DNA of 42,730 nucleotides, taken from the NCBI RefSeq assembly GCF_028864145.1, contig NZ_JARBHJ010000023.1:1-42730 (forward strand), given 5' to 3'. The notes under the pieces were generated by a model, which was not told where the DNA came from, made no database searches, and saw only the letters and a list, made by a program, of their open reading frames with translations. How positions within the stretch are numbered: the first letter of the stretch is position 1; each line of letters opens with the position of its first letter. This document shows, piece by piece, positions 25,522-35,014 of this stretch. This DNA comes from Actinotignum schaalii (GTDB lineage: Bacteria > Actinomycetota > Actinomycetes > Actinomycetales > Actinomycetaceae). Made by a program: the position numbers and the translations under genes.

Positions 25522-27239
25522 AAACACTGAAATTGGAACGCCTCACCCCGGCCCCGCCCGACGGGGATCTGCTTGATTCCCCGGCCTTCCCCAAGGCCGC
25601 GGTACGCGAGCTGGGTAACGAAACGCAGGCGAAGAATCTGCATCACGCCACCCACACCATTCGCGCCAAGCGGCAGGCCGTGGTGAGCGAGCTGGATAAT
25701 TGGCAGGATATCCGCCAGGCCGGCGCCGATATTAAGAACCGGGTGGGGCGCCACCTCGATTACTACCTGGCAGAGTTTGAAAAGAACGCCACCGCGGCCG
25801 GGGCGCACGTGCACTGGGCGCGCGATGCGGAGGAAGCCAACCAGATCGTTATCGACCTGGTGCGCGCCACCGGGGAAAGCGAAGTCACCAAGGTGAAGTC
25901 CATGGTCAGCCAGGAAATTGACCTGAACGAACACCTGGAAGAAGCGCGGATCGCGGCGTGGGAAACGGACCTGGCCGAGCTTATTGTCCAGCTCGGGCAT
26001 GACCGCCCCAGCCATATCCTCGTGCCCGCGATTCACCGCAATCGTAGCGAGGTGCGTGAGATTTTCCTGCGGGAAATGGGCCAGTACGGCACTCCCTGCC
26101 CGCCCGATGTGACCGATGAGCCGGCCGAGCTGGCCGCCGCGGCGCGCGTGCACCTGCGCGAAAAGTTCATGCGCACCAAAGTGGGGATCTCCGGCGCGAA
26201 TTTCGCCATTGCGGAAACGGGTTCCCTGGTGGTGGTGGAATCCGAAGGTAATGGGCGTATGAATCTCACCCTGCCGGAAACCCTCATTTCCGTGGTGGGT
26301 ATCGAGAAAATTCTCCCCACTTTCCAGGATCTCGAAGTGTTCTTGCAGCTGCTGCCGCGTTCGTCCACCGGTGAGCGCATGGCGCCCTACGGAACTATTT
26401 GGACCGGCGCGCGCGAAGGTGATGGCCCGCGCGATGTTCATATTATTTTGCTCGATAACGGGCGCACCAAGGTGCTCTCCGACCCGGTGGGGCGCGCGGC
26501 GCTGCGCTGCATTCGCTGCTCGGCCTGCCTGAATATCTGCCCGGTCTACGAGAAAGTGGGCGGGCACGCCTACGGGTCGGTCTACCCCGGGCCTATCGGC
26601 GCGATTCTCAATCCGCAAATTCGCGGCCTGGAATCGGTGGTGGATCGCTCCCTGCCCTTCGCCTCCACCCTGTGCGGGGCGTGTAATGAAGTATGCCCTG
26701 TGAAAATCCCGATTTCGAATATCCTCGTGCACCTGCGGCGCAAAGCGGTGGATAAGAAACGGGCCGAAGCGGGCCTGCGCCCGCATGTTGAACCGATCCT
26801 TATGGCCGGAGGCGGCTGGGTGATGGGCAAGGGCTGGCGCCTGGGAGCCGCAGCCCGGCTGGCCAGCGTGGGCGGGCGCGTGATGGGCCTGTTCATGCAT
26901 TACATCGGGAATTGGCATATTCCCGGCGTGCACCGCTGGACCCGGGCCCGCGATGTTCCCATGCTGCCCAAGCGCAGCGCCCGCGCCACGTTCGCGCGGC
27001 GCAAGAAACGCGAAGCACGGCAGCTCAAGCGTTTCCAGAAAGAGTTGCAGAAGGGGCAGTTGCATCAGCTCGGTTGCGATCCGAGTTTGATCGACGGCGC
27101 CCCCGCCGCTCCGCCCGCGCAGCTACCGCCCGGAGCCGGGCAAGTACCGCCCACCGCGGGGCAAGTGCCGCCCACCGCGGGGCTGGTTTCGCCCGCACCT
27201 GATATTTTCGGCCGCCCAACCACGGAGGAGCTGTCATGA
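25518..27239 (+). CDS. lutB: L-lactate utilisation iron-sulfur protein LutB
   Basis: LutB is the ferredoxin-type subunit of LutABC. The protein is 573 aa, longer than the usual 470-480. The N-terminal LUD domain (about 70-290) is followed by two 4Fe-4S motifs, CIRCSACLNICPVYE and CGACNEVCPVKIP, near residues 330-400. The C-terminal extension includes a 7-residue tandem repeat, AGQVPPT, at 27135-27197 (two exact units plus a degenerate one). The ATG at 25518 overlaps lutA by four bases and has GGGAGGA upstream; the reading frame is open further upstream but that is not used. Confidence 0.93.
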   Translation: MKTLKLERLTPAPPDGDLLDSPAFPKAAVRELGNETQAKNLHHATHTIRAKRQAVVSELDNWQDIRQAGADIKNRVGRHLDYYLAEFEKNATAAGAHVHWARDAEEANQIVIDLVRATGESEVTKVKSMVSQEIDLNEHLEEARIAAWETDLAELIVQLGHDRPSHILVPAIHRNRSEVREIFLREMGQYGTPCPPDVTDEPAELAAAARVHLREKFMRTKVGISGANFAIAETGSLVVVESEGNGRMNLTLPETLISVVGIEKILPTFQDLEVFLQLLPRSSTGERMAPYGTIWTGAREGDGPRDVHIILLDNGRTKVLSDPVGRAALRCIRCSACLNICPVYEKVGGHAYGSVYPGPIGAILNPQIRGLESVVDRSLPFASTLCGACNEVCPVKIPISNILVHLRRKAVDKKRAEAGLRPHVEPILMAGGGWVMGKGWRLGAAARLASVGGRVMGLFMHYIGNWHIPGVHRWTRARDVPMLPKRSARATFARRKKREARQLKRFQKELQKGQLHQLGCDPSLIDGAPAAPPAQLPPGAGQVPPTAGQVPPTAGLVSPAPDIFGRPTTEELS

Positions 27240-27886
27240 CCTCGGCACGCGATGAGATTTTCGCGCGGATTCGCTCCGCGCTCGGTGATGTGCCCAGCCA
27301 GGATCCGGAAGAATCCGCGGTCAGCTGGGAATACAACCAGCCCACCGCCATTGAGGGCGACCTCGTGGATTATTTCCTCGAGCTTGTGGCCGATTACAAG
27401 GCCGACGTGGAGCGGGTCGCCCCGGAGGCGGTCCCGGCGGCTATCGTTGCCCACCTGCACGCCATCGGCGCGCGCTCCGTGGTGCTTCCCGCGGGGCTGG
27501 ATTCTTCCTGGCGCGCGGCTATTGCGGGGGATGGTTTCCAGGTGTACGACGACGATAACCTCAGCGCCCGCCAGCTGAACGATATTGATGCGGTGGTGAC
27601 GGCCGCCGCTGTCGGGGTGGCCAATACCGGTACTTTTGCCATGGACCATCGCGCCGACCAGGGCCGGCGTGCGCTCACCCTGGTGCCTGATGCGCATGTG
27701 TGCGTGCTGCGCGCCGATCAGGTTGTTTCCAATACCCCCGAGGCGATGACCCGGCTCCAGGATTCGGTGCGCGATGGCCAACCGATTACCTTCGTGGCCG
27801 GGCCCTCCGCCACCTCGGATATCGAGCTGAGTCGCGTGGAAGGCGTGCACGGCCCGCGCCAGCTGCACGTGCTCGTCGCCGGCTAA
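27236..27886 (+). CDS. lutC: L-lactate utilisation protein LutC (LUD domain)
   Basis: LutC completes the LutABC lactate oxidation complex. The protein is 216 aa. The LUD/DUF162 domain is recognisable from IDAVVTAAAVGVANTGTF (about 119-136), GRRALTLVPDAHVCVL and the terminal FVAGPSATSDIELSRVEGVHGPRQLHVLV. Its ATG overlaps the lutB stop by four bases, so lutA, lutB and lutC are translationally coupled. Confidence 0.94.
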   Translation: MTSARDEIFARIRSALGDVPSQDPEESAVSWEYNQPTAIEGDLVDYFLELVADYKADVERVAPEAVPAAIVAHLHAIGARSVVLPAGLDSSWRAAIAGDGFQVYDDDNLSARQLNDIDAVVTAAAVGVANTGTFAMDHRADQGRRALTLVPDAHVCVLRADQVVSNTPEAMTRLQDSVRDGQPITFVAGPSATSDIELSRVEGVHGPRQLHVLVAG

Positions 27887-27916
27887 ATAGGCGGCGCGGC
27901 AGGCAATACGGAGGCC

Positions 27917-27950
27917 GGGTGGCGGCGAGCGGTGCACCACGCCGCCACCC
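27917..27950 (+). terminator. First hairpin after lutC
   Basis: GGGTGGCGGCG (27917-27927) and CGCCGCCACCC (27940-27950) form a perfect 11-bp stem with a 12-nt loop, about 30 bp past the lutC stop. There is no T tail, so it may act together with the stronger terminator at 28021. Confidence 0.5.
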
Positions 27951-28020
27951 CGCGCGCAACCAGCGCTACCCCACCTTCAGTGCGGGTGCCCATTAGCACG
28001 ACGCGGCCACCCGCACGCCA

Positions 28021-28061
28021 GGGGCCCGGCCGGGATCTCCATCCCGACCGGGCCCCTTTTT
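28021..28061 (+). terminator. Strong Rho-independent terminator of lldP-lutABC
   Basis: GGGGCCCGG-C-CGGGAT (28021-28036) pairs with ATCCCG-A-CCGGGCCCC (28041-28056) with one mismatch and a 4-nt loop, followed by TTTTT. This is the clearest terminator in the window. Confidence 0.92.
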
Positions 28062-28118
28062 GCGTTTTGGGGTAATAGACAAAAATAGTTGCTATTGACG
28101 GGCGTGCTGCTAGTTCGA

Positions 28119-28209
28119 ACCCGGTATATGTTTTCCGAGATGTACTGCGAACGTCGTACATACGAAGTACATCTCTAAAAACACATGGCACCTCCCCAGG
28201 TACTGATGC
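28119..28209. repeat. Nested palindromic repeat, left copy
   Basis: This block aligns without gaps to 31781-31871; I count 76 matches in the first 90 positions. Within it, TGTTTT..AGATGTACT (28129-28146) pairs with AGTACATCT..AAAACA (28166-28183), and the centre holds TCGTA-CA-TACGA. The two copies are in the same orientation and bracket the surface-protein gene. It may be a MITE-like element or a recombination site. The rest of 28210-28440 is AT-rich promoter DNA for the surface protein, with TATAGT-like -10 candidates but no clear -35. Confidence 0.75.
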
Positions 28210-28440
28210 GGCCCCGCGCGAATCTGGAACTAACTATTTGTTGCAGTGCACCACCACGCAGTAGTTTTATTTATGTTTCCAATCCGATTAACGCTATAGT
28301 TTCGCGCACATATCCGCCTGTATTCCCTTGTTCAACCCTTTCCACCACATACAAGTACTAGACTGAATAAAAATAATAATGCCGAACCTTTACTAGAGGT
28401 ATCGCCCCAGCACCGCAGCTGCCAATTCCAAGGAGTGATC

Positions 28441-31400
28441 ATGCCGCAGCCCTCCATCCGCCAGCCGCGCTCCCGCGCGCTCCTCATATTCCTGGCGGTC
28501 CTCTTCCTTGTTCTTGGCACGCTGGTGTGGGCCACTCCGGGGCCGGCCCGCGCTGCCGATACCAACCCTGCCGGCGGTAGCCCCGCGGCCGATGCGGCGG
28601 CGCCGCGCGCCGTCGTGCAATGTTCACAAGATCCCAACGACCTCACGTGCCCCGAGGATCTCCTCACCCAGCGCATCCGCGAGGCCGGAACCACGCCCAC
28701 CCGTATTATTCTGGGCGCCACCGACACTCTCCTCACGAATACCCTGAAAATTCCCGCCGGTGCGGATATTGAGCTCGTCAACGGCGGGCGCGCCCCGTGG
28801 GGCGCCACCGATTCCGGGCTGGTGCGCGAAGATGGCTTCAGCGGCGTGATGGTGCAGGTGCCGGCAGGCGCCGCCCTCACTTTCGATAATTACGACGGTG
28901 GTACCTTCCGCATGCGCAGCCGCGGCGAATGGGTCCCGGGCGGCGGTACCCTCCTGGATGTGCGCGGGAAACTCACCATTAACGGCGGGGAATTTTCCGG
29001 GGTGCGCGAAGCCAGCGCGCAGAACACCGGCGCTATTACGGTGTACGGTGCGGATGCACGATTCACTCTCAATGGCGGCAAGGTGACCGATAACCAGCGC
29101 AAACTCGGTTCGCCTTCCTCCGTGCAGTACGGCGCTGCAAATATCGCGGTGACCAAAGGTGCCACCTTTGAAATGAACGGCGGCGAAGTGAGTAAGGGCC
29201 GTGCCCATTCCAGCAACGACAGAGGGTTTGGAGAAACGGGTGGTATCGGCGTGTACAACGGCGGTTCCGCCACCGTGAATGGCGGAACCATCACGGAGAA
29301 TGAGGGTTTCTCCGGCGGGCTCCAAGCCTGGACCTGGACCTCCGACAAAACTGAGGCCACCCCGGAGAAATCCGCGCGCACCCGCAGTTTCATCACGATC
29401 AACGATGGCACCATCTCCAAGAACCGCGCTTCCTTCTCCGGTGGTGGGATTCTTTCTTTCGGTAACTCCGAGGTCACCATGAACGGCGGCACCATCGATT
29501 CCAATTCGGCACCCAACGGTGGCGGCGTGGGAACCTTGGACCTGTACGTGTGGGGTGCGGACGGCACCTGGCAAGAGGTTCCCGGCGATGGTAAGAACTG
29601 GGGCTTCACCACCGCGCAGTGGTCGGAGCTGTCCCCCGGCGCCTTCACCATGAACGGTGGCACGATTTCGAATAACTCCAGCTGGCGCACCGGTGCCGGC
29701 GTGAACGTGGTTTCCAATAAGGTCCAGCTCAACGCCGGGACCATTAGCGGTAATAGTGCCGGCCAGCAGGGCGGCGGGGTCTATGTTTCCACCGCCACCT
29801 ACACCCTGCACGCCGGCAATACTCTGGTTACGGCGAATTCCGCTTCCAGGATTGGCGGCGGGATCTGGACCTGCCCCACCGGCAGCGTGGAGGTCCACGT
29901 GGATAACGGCGCGGCGATTTTCGGGAACGCCGCGACTCGCTACGGCGCGGACCTCGCGCACGATAACCTCGGTTCGGTCAGCTCCGCGCCGGTGTGGACC
30001 TCGGATGCGATTCTGGGCGGTGGCCTGGTGGATTACTACCAGGATAACGAAGGTGTCCGCTTCGACCCGGCGCAGCTGAGCCTGCCCGAGAAGGAGCGCC
30101 CGCGCCCCGAAGTCATCAAGGGGCGCGAGATTTCGAACGAGGGATTTGCCGCCGTGGTTTCCGATCCGGCTCAGGGTGCGGCTCGCGGGGCCGCGCGCCT
30201 GGTCATTACGGGCAACACCGCGCCGCGCGGTGCGGGTATCGGCACGAATGGCTCGGTTATTTTCGGCACGTGGGGTTACGCGCAGGCAACGGTCACGAAG
30301 CAGTGGTTCTATGAAACGACGACGCCGCCAGCTGGCGGTAAGCCCAGTCCTGTGCCGGCACGTCCTTCGGATATTGCCTCCTCGAGTGTGCCTATGCAGC
30401 TGGTCTCCGATACGTCCGCTGAGCTCCCGAACCCGCAGGTGGTGCAGAAGTTTAGCGTGACGGCTGGTGAGGAGTGGACGAAGAGCTTCGCAAAGCTACC
30501 GATCCGCACTGATGCTGGAGAGTTGTACGTCTACGCGGTGCAGGAGCTGGACGCTGCTGGCAAGGTGCTGAAAAGCAAGGTGTTGGAGACGTCGCAGCTG
30601 CTGGTGCAGCGCGGCGAAGAACTGCCTAAGCGCCCAGAACTGGCGGAAGGTATGGCTCCGCCCGAGGTGTGGTTCGTCGGGAAGGTCGCTAATGAGGTGC
30701 CTACGCCGGTGGATATCGCGGTTACGAAACAGTGGGCCTACCGCGATTCGAGCGATCCGGTGCCGGGTGCTGCGTTACCCGAGCAGGTGGAATTCGAGCT
30801 GCTGCGCGATACCGATGCGGCTTTCTCCCATCCCGAGGTGGTGCAGAGCTTCACCGTGACGAAGGCGGATAACTGGGTTCGCACACTCACCGGGCTGCCC
30901 CGCGCCACTGCGGAGGGCGTGGCCTATGTGTACGGGCTGCGTGAGAGGGGAACTGGCGAGATTGTGCCGGTTCCGGCGGCCCCTAGCGCTCCTGATGCTC
31001 CCGGCGGCCCCGAAGCCCCGGGCGAGGACGGCGTTATTCACCGCGCGGTGACAGTGGTCAATACCCTGACCCCGCCGCCTCCGCCTACTACGCCGCCCAC
31101 GGTTCCGCCGACAACGGAGCCACCGACTCCTCCCACCACTCCGCCGGTACCGCCCACAACCGAGCCGCCGGTACCGCCGACAACTCCCCCGGCTCCTCCG
31201 ACGACTCCACCTACAACGCCATCGGTACCGCCAACGACACCGTCGGTACCGCCAACTCCGAGTGAGCCACCGACGCCGCCCACGGTTCCGCCGAGTACGC
31301 CTACGGTAACTCCGCCGGCCAGCACGCCTCCGGCTACTCCGCCGAGCACACCGCCGGCGAATCCGCCGCGGATTGTGCGCACCGGCAGCGATGCCCGCAC

Positions 31401-31479
31401 CGGAGCGGCCCTCGCGGGCTCAGCGTTGCTCGCCGGCCTCGGAATCCTGGCCTGGCGCCGGCTGCGCACCGACCGCTAG
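28441..31479 (+). CDS. Cell-wall surface protein: beta-helix, Cna-B-like repeats, proline-rich stalk
   Basis: A 1012-aa exported protein. The signal peptide (residues 1-38) ends in ARA. About residues 90-600 form a right-handed beta-helix of repeats such as TINGGEFSG, TVNGGTITENEG and TMNGGTIDSNSA. Two modules beginning VTKQW (about 620 and 770) resemble Cna-B stalk domains. Then comes a Pro/Thr-rich spacer of PPTTP units (about 870-975), and finally RIVRTGSDARTG, a transmembrane helix and RRLRTDR. The sorting signal is non-canonical (IVRTG instead of LPxTG). The start at 28441 has AAGGAG five bases upstream. An adhesin role is inferred. Confidence 0.88.
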   Translation: MPQPSIRQPRSRALLIFLAVLFLVLGTLVWATPGPARAADTNPAGGSPAADAAAPRAVVQCSQDPNDLTCPEDLLTQRIREAGTTPTRIILGATDTLLTNTLKIPAGADIELVNGGRAPWGATDSGLVREDGFSGVMVQVPAGAALTFDNYDGGTFRMRSRGEWVPGGGTLLDVRGKLTINGGEFSGVREASAQNTGAITVYGADARFTLNGGKVTDNQRKLGSPSSVQYGAANIAVTKGATFEMNGGEVSKGRAHSSNDRGFGETGGIGVYNGGSATVNGGTITENEGFSGGLQAWTWTSDKTEATPEKSARTRSFITINDGTISKNRASFSGGGILSFGNSEVTMNGGTIDSNSAPNGGGVGTLDLYVWGADGTWQEVPGDGKNWGFTTAQWSELSPGAFTMNGGTISNNSSWRTGAGVNVVSNKVQLNAGTISGNSAGQQGGGVYVSTATYTLHAGNTLVTANSASRIGGGIWTCPTGSVEVHVDNGAAIFGNAATRYGADLAHDNLGSVSSAPVWTSDAILGGGLVDYYQDNEGVRFDPAQLSLPEKERPRPEVIKGREISNEGFAAVVSDPAQGAARGAARLVITGNTAPRGAGIGTNGSVIFGTWGYAQATVTKQWFYETTTPPAGGKPSPVPARPSDIASSSVPMQLVSDTSAELPNPQVVQKFSVTAGEEWTKSFAKLPIRTDAGELYVYAVQELDAAGKVLKSKVLETSQLLVQRGEELPKRPELAEGMAPPEVWFVGKVANEVPTPVDIAVTKQWAYRDSSDPVPGAALPEQVEFELLRDTDAAFSHPEVVQSFTVTKADNWVRTLTGLPRATAEGVAYVYGLRERGTGEIVPVPAAPSAPDAPGGPEAPGEDGVIHRAVTVVNTLTPPPPPTTPPTVPPTTEPPTPPTTPPVPPTTEPPVPPTTPPAPPTTPPTTPSVPPTTPSVPPTPSEPPTPPTVPPSTPTVTPPASTPPATPPSTPPANPPRIVRTGSDARTGAALAGSALLAGLGILAWRRLRTDR

Positions 31480-31500
31480 GCGAGCCCTGCGCCTAAGCCA

Positions 31501-31603
<103 letters not shown>

Positions 31604-31644
31604 TCGTCGTTCTTTCAGATAACCGCCCAAACCCAGCGCACACA

Positions 31645-31698
31645 AAGTGGTACCAGAACTACATTAACTAGATGATTTCCTGTCGTGACGTACCACTT
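31645..31698. other. Inverted repeat AAGTGGTAC / GTACCACTT
   Basis: Perfect 9-bp arms at 31645-31653 and 31690-31698 enclose 36 nt. It lies between the homopolymer tract and the right palindromic repeat. No gene is visible in 31603-31967. Function unknown. Confidence 0.4.
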
Positions 31699-31780
31699 CG
31701 TTGCCCCATAACCGGGCCGACCCTTTCAGACGCATCCTTCGAGATGCCTACTTGGCTGGGGCCGAGATGCAGGCTGCCGG

Positions 31781-31871
31781 ACCCGGCATGTGTTTTCCGG
31801 GGTGTACTGCGAATGTCGTACATACGAAGTACAGCTCTGAAAACACCTAGTACCTCCGCCGGTGCTGGTGT
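31781..31871. repeat. Nested palindromic repeat, right copy
   Basis: Same element as 28119-28209, about 84% identical and ungapped. The palindrome runs from GTGTTTTC (31790) to GAAAACAC (31846), with TGTACT and AGTACA inside and the same TCGTA-CA-TACGA centre. It sits 302 bp beyond the surface-protein stop, beside a possible glycerate kinase terminator (ACCCCT at 31901 and AGGGGT at 31927). Confidence 0.75.
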
Positions 31872-31967
31872 GACTCCTGAGGTTCGACTTATGTGATCGC
31901 ACCCCTCGGCAACACTTGTTTACCCCAGGGGTCATGGATGGTTAATCTAGCTGCCGCCACCGAGAAA

Positions 31968-33161
31968 TTAGGCACGCCGGCCGGCCGCGTAGAGGCGCAA
32001 GGCGCGTTCGGCGGCGTTTTCCAGGTTCGCCGCGCCCTCCGCAAGCGCCTCGTCAAGCGTGCAGGGCCGGTCCACAATCGGCACCAAGCCAACGAAGCCG
32101 TGTTCGTACAGGTCCTCCACGCCTTCACCGAGTTTCCCCGCGAAAGCAATAATCGGCACGCCGGCAGATTTACCGCCGCTGGGCGTATCACCGGCACCGG
32201 CACCGGCACCCGCACCGCGCCCGGCACCCGCACCGGCCGCCGCGGCAACCCGCGCCACCCCGGAAAGCGTTTTGCCCATGAGGGTTTGGCGATCCATGGC
32301 GCCCTCCCCGGTCAGAACCAGGTCCGCGCCGGCCATCGCCTCTGCTAGCCCCACGGTTTCCATGACCAGATCCACCCCGGATTCCAGGCTGGCCCCCAAC
32401 AGCAAAAATGCGAAACCGAGCCCGCCGGCCGCCCCCGCGCCCGGCGTCTCCTGCACGTCCATCTTCCCGGCAACGGTCGCGAAATTACGCAGCACCCCGT
32501 CCAGGAATTCCACGTCCGCGGGCGAAGCACCCTTCTGCGGCCCGTAAATCGCGGAAGCCCCGCGCTCCCCGAGCAGCGGATTATCCACATCGCAGGCCAC
32601 CCGGATGGTCACGCCGGCCAGGCGCGGATCCAGGCCGCTGAAGTCCGCCCGCGCCAAGCGCGCCATCTCCGCCGGGGTGGTGCCCAGCTCGGTGGCGGCG
32701 TCGTCGTAAAAACGTGCGCCGAGTGCCGCGAGCATCCCGGCCCCGCCGTCGTTCGTGGCGGAACCACCCAGGCCCACCAGAATCTCGGTGGCGCCCTCAT
32801 CGAGCGCCCGCGCAATAAGCTGCCCCACCCCGGTACTATCCGAGCGGCGAATATCGCGTTCTTCGGGGCGCAACTGGTCCAACCCCACCGCGGCCGCGCT
32901 CTCAAAAATGGCGTGCTCCCCCGCGATCGCCAGCTCAGCCGGCACCGTAGCCCCGCGCACCCCGGCCACCGGCAGCGTGATGATCCGGGCGCCCAGTGCA
33001 TCGGCAATGGCGCGGGCGAAACCTTCCCCGCCGTCCGCCATAGGAATTTCCACGCATTGCGCATCGGGTATAGCCCGCCGCGCCCCGGCCGCGAGCGCCG
33101 CGGCCGCGCGGGCCGCCGTCATGGATTCTTTGAAGCTATCGGGGCAGCACACAATTTTCAT
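31968..33161 (-). CDS. Glycerate 2-kinase (GarK/GlxK family)
   Basis: It phosphorylates D-glycerate to 2-phosphoglycerate, the last step of hexarate breakdown. The protein is 397 aa. The N-terminus CCPDSFKESMTA, IPMADGGEGF (about 43-52), EILVGLGGSATNDGGAGML and VLTGEGAMDRQT are family signatures. A Gly/Ala low-complexity insertion (about 305-330, GAGAGRGAGAG) is unusual, and its DNA is a short tandem repeat at about 32190-32240. The ATG at 33161 has AAAGG upstream and gives the canonical start; another Met lies five residues earlier. Confidence 0.93.
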   Translation of the reverse strand: MKIVCCPDSFKESMTAARAAAALAAGARRAIPDAQCVEIPMADGGEGFARAIADALGARIITLPVAGVRGATVPAELAIAGEHAIFESAAAVGLDQLRPEERDIRRSDSTGVGQLIARALDEGATEILVGLGGSATNDGGAGMLAALGARFYDDAATELGTTPAEMARLARADFSGLDPRLAGVTIRVACDVDNPLLGERGASAIYGPQKGASPADVEFLDGVLRNFATVAGKMDVQETPGAGAAGGLGFAFLLLGASLESGVDLVMETVGLAEAMAGADLVLTGEGAMDRQTLMGKTLSGVARVAAAAGAGAGRGAGAGAGAGDTPSGGKSAGVPIIAFAGKLGEGVEDLYEHGFVGLVPIVDRPCTLDEALAEGAANLENAAERALRLYAAGRRA

Positions 33162-33222
33162 GGCAGAGCCTTTCACGTCGGTGTCTACAATTTTCGCCGT
33201 GCTGAGTCACGCGGATGTTAAA

Positions 33223-33255
33223 GCTATCGAAACGCTATAGAAAAGCTATCGAAAA
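33223..33255. promoter_or_regulatory. Three 11-bp tandem repeats upstream of glycerate kinase
   Basis: GCTATCGAAAC, GCTATAGAAAA and GCTATCGAAAA follow one another exactly at 33223, 33234 and 33245. An 11-bp period puts each copy on the same face of the helix, as in operator arrays. The array is 62 bp upstream of the kinase start, and the middle unit contains TATAG, so it may overlap the promoter. Confidence 0.55.
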
Positions 33256-33341
33256 AATACGCGGGGCACACGAACGCGAGGAAATGGAGAAAACTCGCGC
33301 CCGCGCGCCCCGCGCGATAGGAACACTGGCAGCTTAAAGCC

Positions 33342-33394
33342 GGTAGCGTGCGGCACGCTAGCGTCAACGCAAACTAGTGTTGCCGCAAGCTACC
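33342..33394 (-). terminator. Long hairpin after the glucarate dehydratase gene
   Basis: GGTAGCGTGCGGCA (33342-33355) pairs with TGCCGCAAGCTACC (33381-33394) with one mismatch. On the minus strand it begins 11 bp past the gudD stop and is followed by GGCTTTAAG. It probably ends the gudD transcript, so glycerate kinase has its own promoter. Confidence 0.6.
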
Positions 33395-33404
33395 CGCCTT
33401 TTAG

Positions 33405-34739
33405 TTAGCGGACCAGTGCTGGCTTCTTATTATCGAACTTCCAGCCGGGGATGAGGTACTGCATGCCGATGGCGTCGTTGCGCGCGCCGCCGCCTTCCAC
33501 CTTCTCCTTGTAGAGTTCGTGCGCCGCGAGGATCTGGTCCATATCCGGCTCGATGCCCAGGCCCGGGCGCTGCGGAATCGTGAGCTTGCCGTCCACGATC
33601 TTGAGCGGTTCCTTGGTGAGGCGCTCCACGCCTTCCTGCCAGATCCAGTGGGTGTCCAGGGCGTTGTATTCGCCCGGGGCCGCCGCGCCGCAGTGGGCGA
33701 TCTGGGCCAGGGAGATATCGAAGTGGTTATTGGAGTGGCAGCCCCAGGTCATGCCCATATCGTGGCAGAGCTGGGCCACGCGCACCGAGCCGCGCATCGT
33801 CCAGAAGTGCGGGTCGGCCAGCGGGATGTCCACGGATTGCAAGGTCAGCGAGTGGGTCATCTGGCGCCAATCGGTATTGACCATATTGGTGGCTGTGGGC
33901 AGGCCGGTGGCCTTGCGGAACTCGTTGAGGATTTCACGGCCGGAGAAGCCGTTTTCCGCGCCGCAGGGATCCTCGGCGTAGGTGAGGATGCCGACCTTGT
34001 CCTTGCACAATTCGATGGCTTCCTTGAGGGACCATGCGCCGTTGGGGTCGAGGGTGATGCGGGCCTCGGGGAAGCGTTCCTTGAGGGCCACAATCGCCTT
34101 CATTTCTTCGGCACCTTCGAGCACGCCGCCCTTGAGCTTGAAGTCCTGGAATCCGTAGAGATCGTGGGTGGCTTCCGCGAATTTCACGATCGCTTCGGGG
34201 GTGAGGGCTTCTTCGTGGCGGATGCGGTACCATTCCACATCCGAATCCTTTTCGCGCAGGTAGGGCAGGTCCGTCTTATCCGGATCGCCCACGTAGAAGA
34301 GGTAGCCGAGCGCGCGCACCTGATCGCGCTGCTGGCCTTCGCCCAGGAGCGCGGCCACCGGCACGTTGAGGAACTGGCCGAAGAGGTCCAGGGTGGCCGC
34401 TTCCAGCGCGGTCACGGCGTGGACGGTGGTGCGCAGGTCGAAGGTCTGGAGGCCACGCCCGCCGGCATCGCGGTCCGCGAAGCGTTCACCCACCTCACGC
34501 AGGAAATTGTTGTAATCGGCCAGGGAGCGCCCCAGCACGATATCCTTGGCGTCCTCGATGGTGCGAGTGATCTTCTCGCCACCGGGAACTTCACCGATAC
34601 CAACGTTTCCGCTGGAATCTTCCATGACCACCACGTTGCGGGTGAAGTAGGGGCCGTGCGCGCCGGAGAGGTTGAGTTCCATGCAGTCATGGCCGGCAAC
34701 CGGGTAAACATCAATCTTCTTAATTGTGGGAACTGACAT
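33405..34739 (-). CDS. gudD: Glucarate dehydratase
   Basis: An enolase-superfamily enzyme that converts D-glucarate (and idarate) to 5-keto-4-deoxyglucarate. The protein is 444 aa, matching GudD. The KxK base pair is Lys201/Lys203 (FKLKGG). Metal-site residues are Asp231 and Asn233 (DPNGAW), Glu256 (YAEDPCG) and Asn285. His335 in [11 protein letters not shown] is the second base. The C-terminal [17 protein letters not shown] is also typical. It lies between garR and the kinase gene on the same strand. Confidence 0.96.
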   Translation of the reverse strand: MSVPTIKKIDVYPVAGHDCMELNLSGAHGPYFTRNVVVMEDSSGNVGIGEVPGGEKITRTIEDAKDIVLGRSLADYNNFLREVGERFADRDAGGRGLQTFDLRTTVHAVTALEAATLDLFGQFLNVPVAALLGEGQQRDQVRALGYLFYVGDPDKTDLPYLREKDSDVEWYRIRHEEALTPEAIVKFAEATHDLYGFQDFKLKGGVLEGAEEMKAIVALKERFPEARITLDPNGAWSLKEAIELCKDKVGILTYAEDPCGAENGFSGREILNEFRKATGLPTATNMVNTDWRQMTHSLTLQSVDIPLADPHFWTMRGSVRVAQLCHDMGMTWGCHSNNHFDISLAQIAHCGAAAPGEYNALDTHWIWQEGVERLTKEPLKIVDGKLTIPQRPGLGIEPDMDQILAAHELYKEKVEGGGARNDAIGMQYLIPGWKFDNKKPALVR

Positions 34740-34872
34740 CGTTGTCTTTCTTCTTTGGGCGCTGCGCGGATGCTGTGTGCCGCGCAGCGCGGTTGGTCGG
34801 AGTAGCAGAGTATGTGCGGTTATGTGTAGGTGCGGTGTTCTGGTGGGGTGCGGCTGCGCTACGCGCGGTTTT

Positions 34873-34885
34873 ACGACGACGCCGC
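34873..34885 (+). repeat. ACGACGACGCCGC motif in garR-gudD gap
   Basis: Exact 13-mer, here preceded by TTTT as in the in-gene copy at 32695-32711 (reverse). The 275-bp gap 34740-35014 holds no gene. It is rich in GGCCGG palindromes (34890-34950) that can form hairpins on the garR strand just before the motif. Confidence 0.65.
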
Positions 34886-35014
34886 TAGCTGGCCGCCGGC
34901 CGGCCGGTCAGGAGAACTTCCTTTCCGGCCGGTCCGGCCGCGCTCGGTTCCAGCCAGGCGCGGCTCGGAGTCACACGGCCGCGGCCAGCTGGTCAGTTAC
35001 GGCCAGCGGGTGCT

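Noticed and set aside
28141-28171. loxP-like look of the palindrome core (ATACGAAGTA)
   Set aside because: Arm and spacer lengths do not match a known tyrosine-recombinase site and no recombinase gene is nearby.
31080-31370. Possible CRISPR-like periodic array
   Set aside because: It is the coding microsatellite of the PPTTP stalk, without regular repeats and spacers.
31672-31896. Small open frame across the right palindromic repeat
   Set aside because: The peptide arises from the repeat itself, and a similar peptide is read on the opposite strand at the left copy; no ribosome site.
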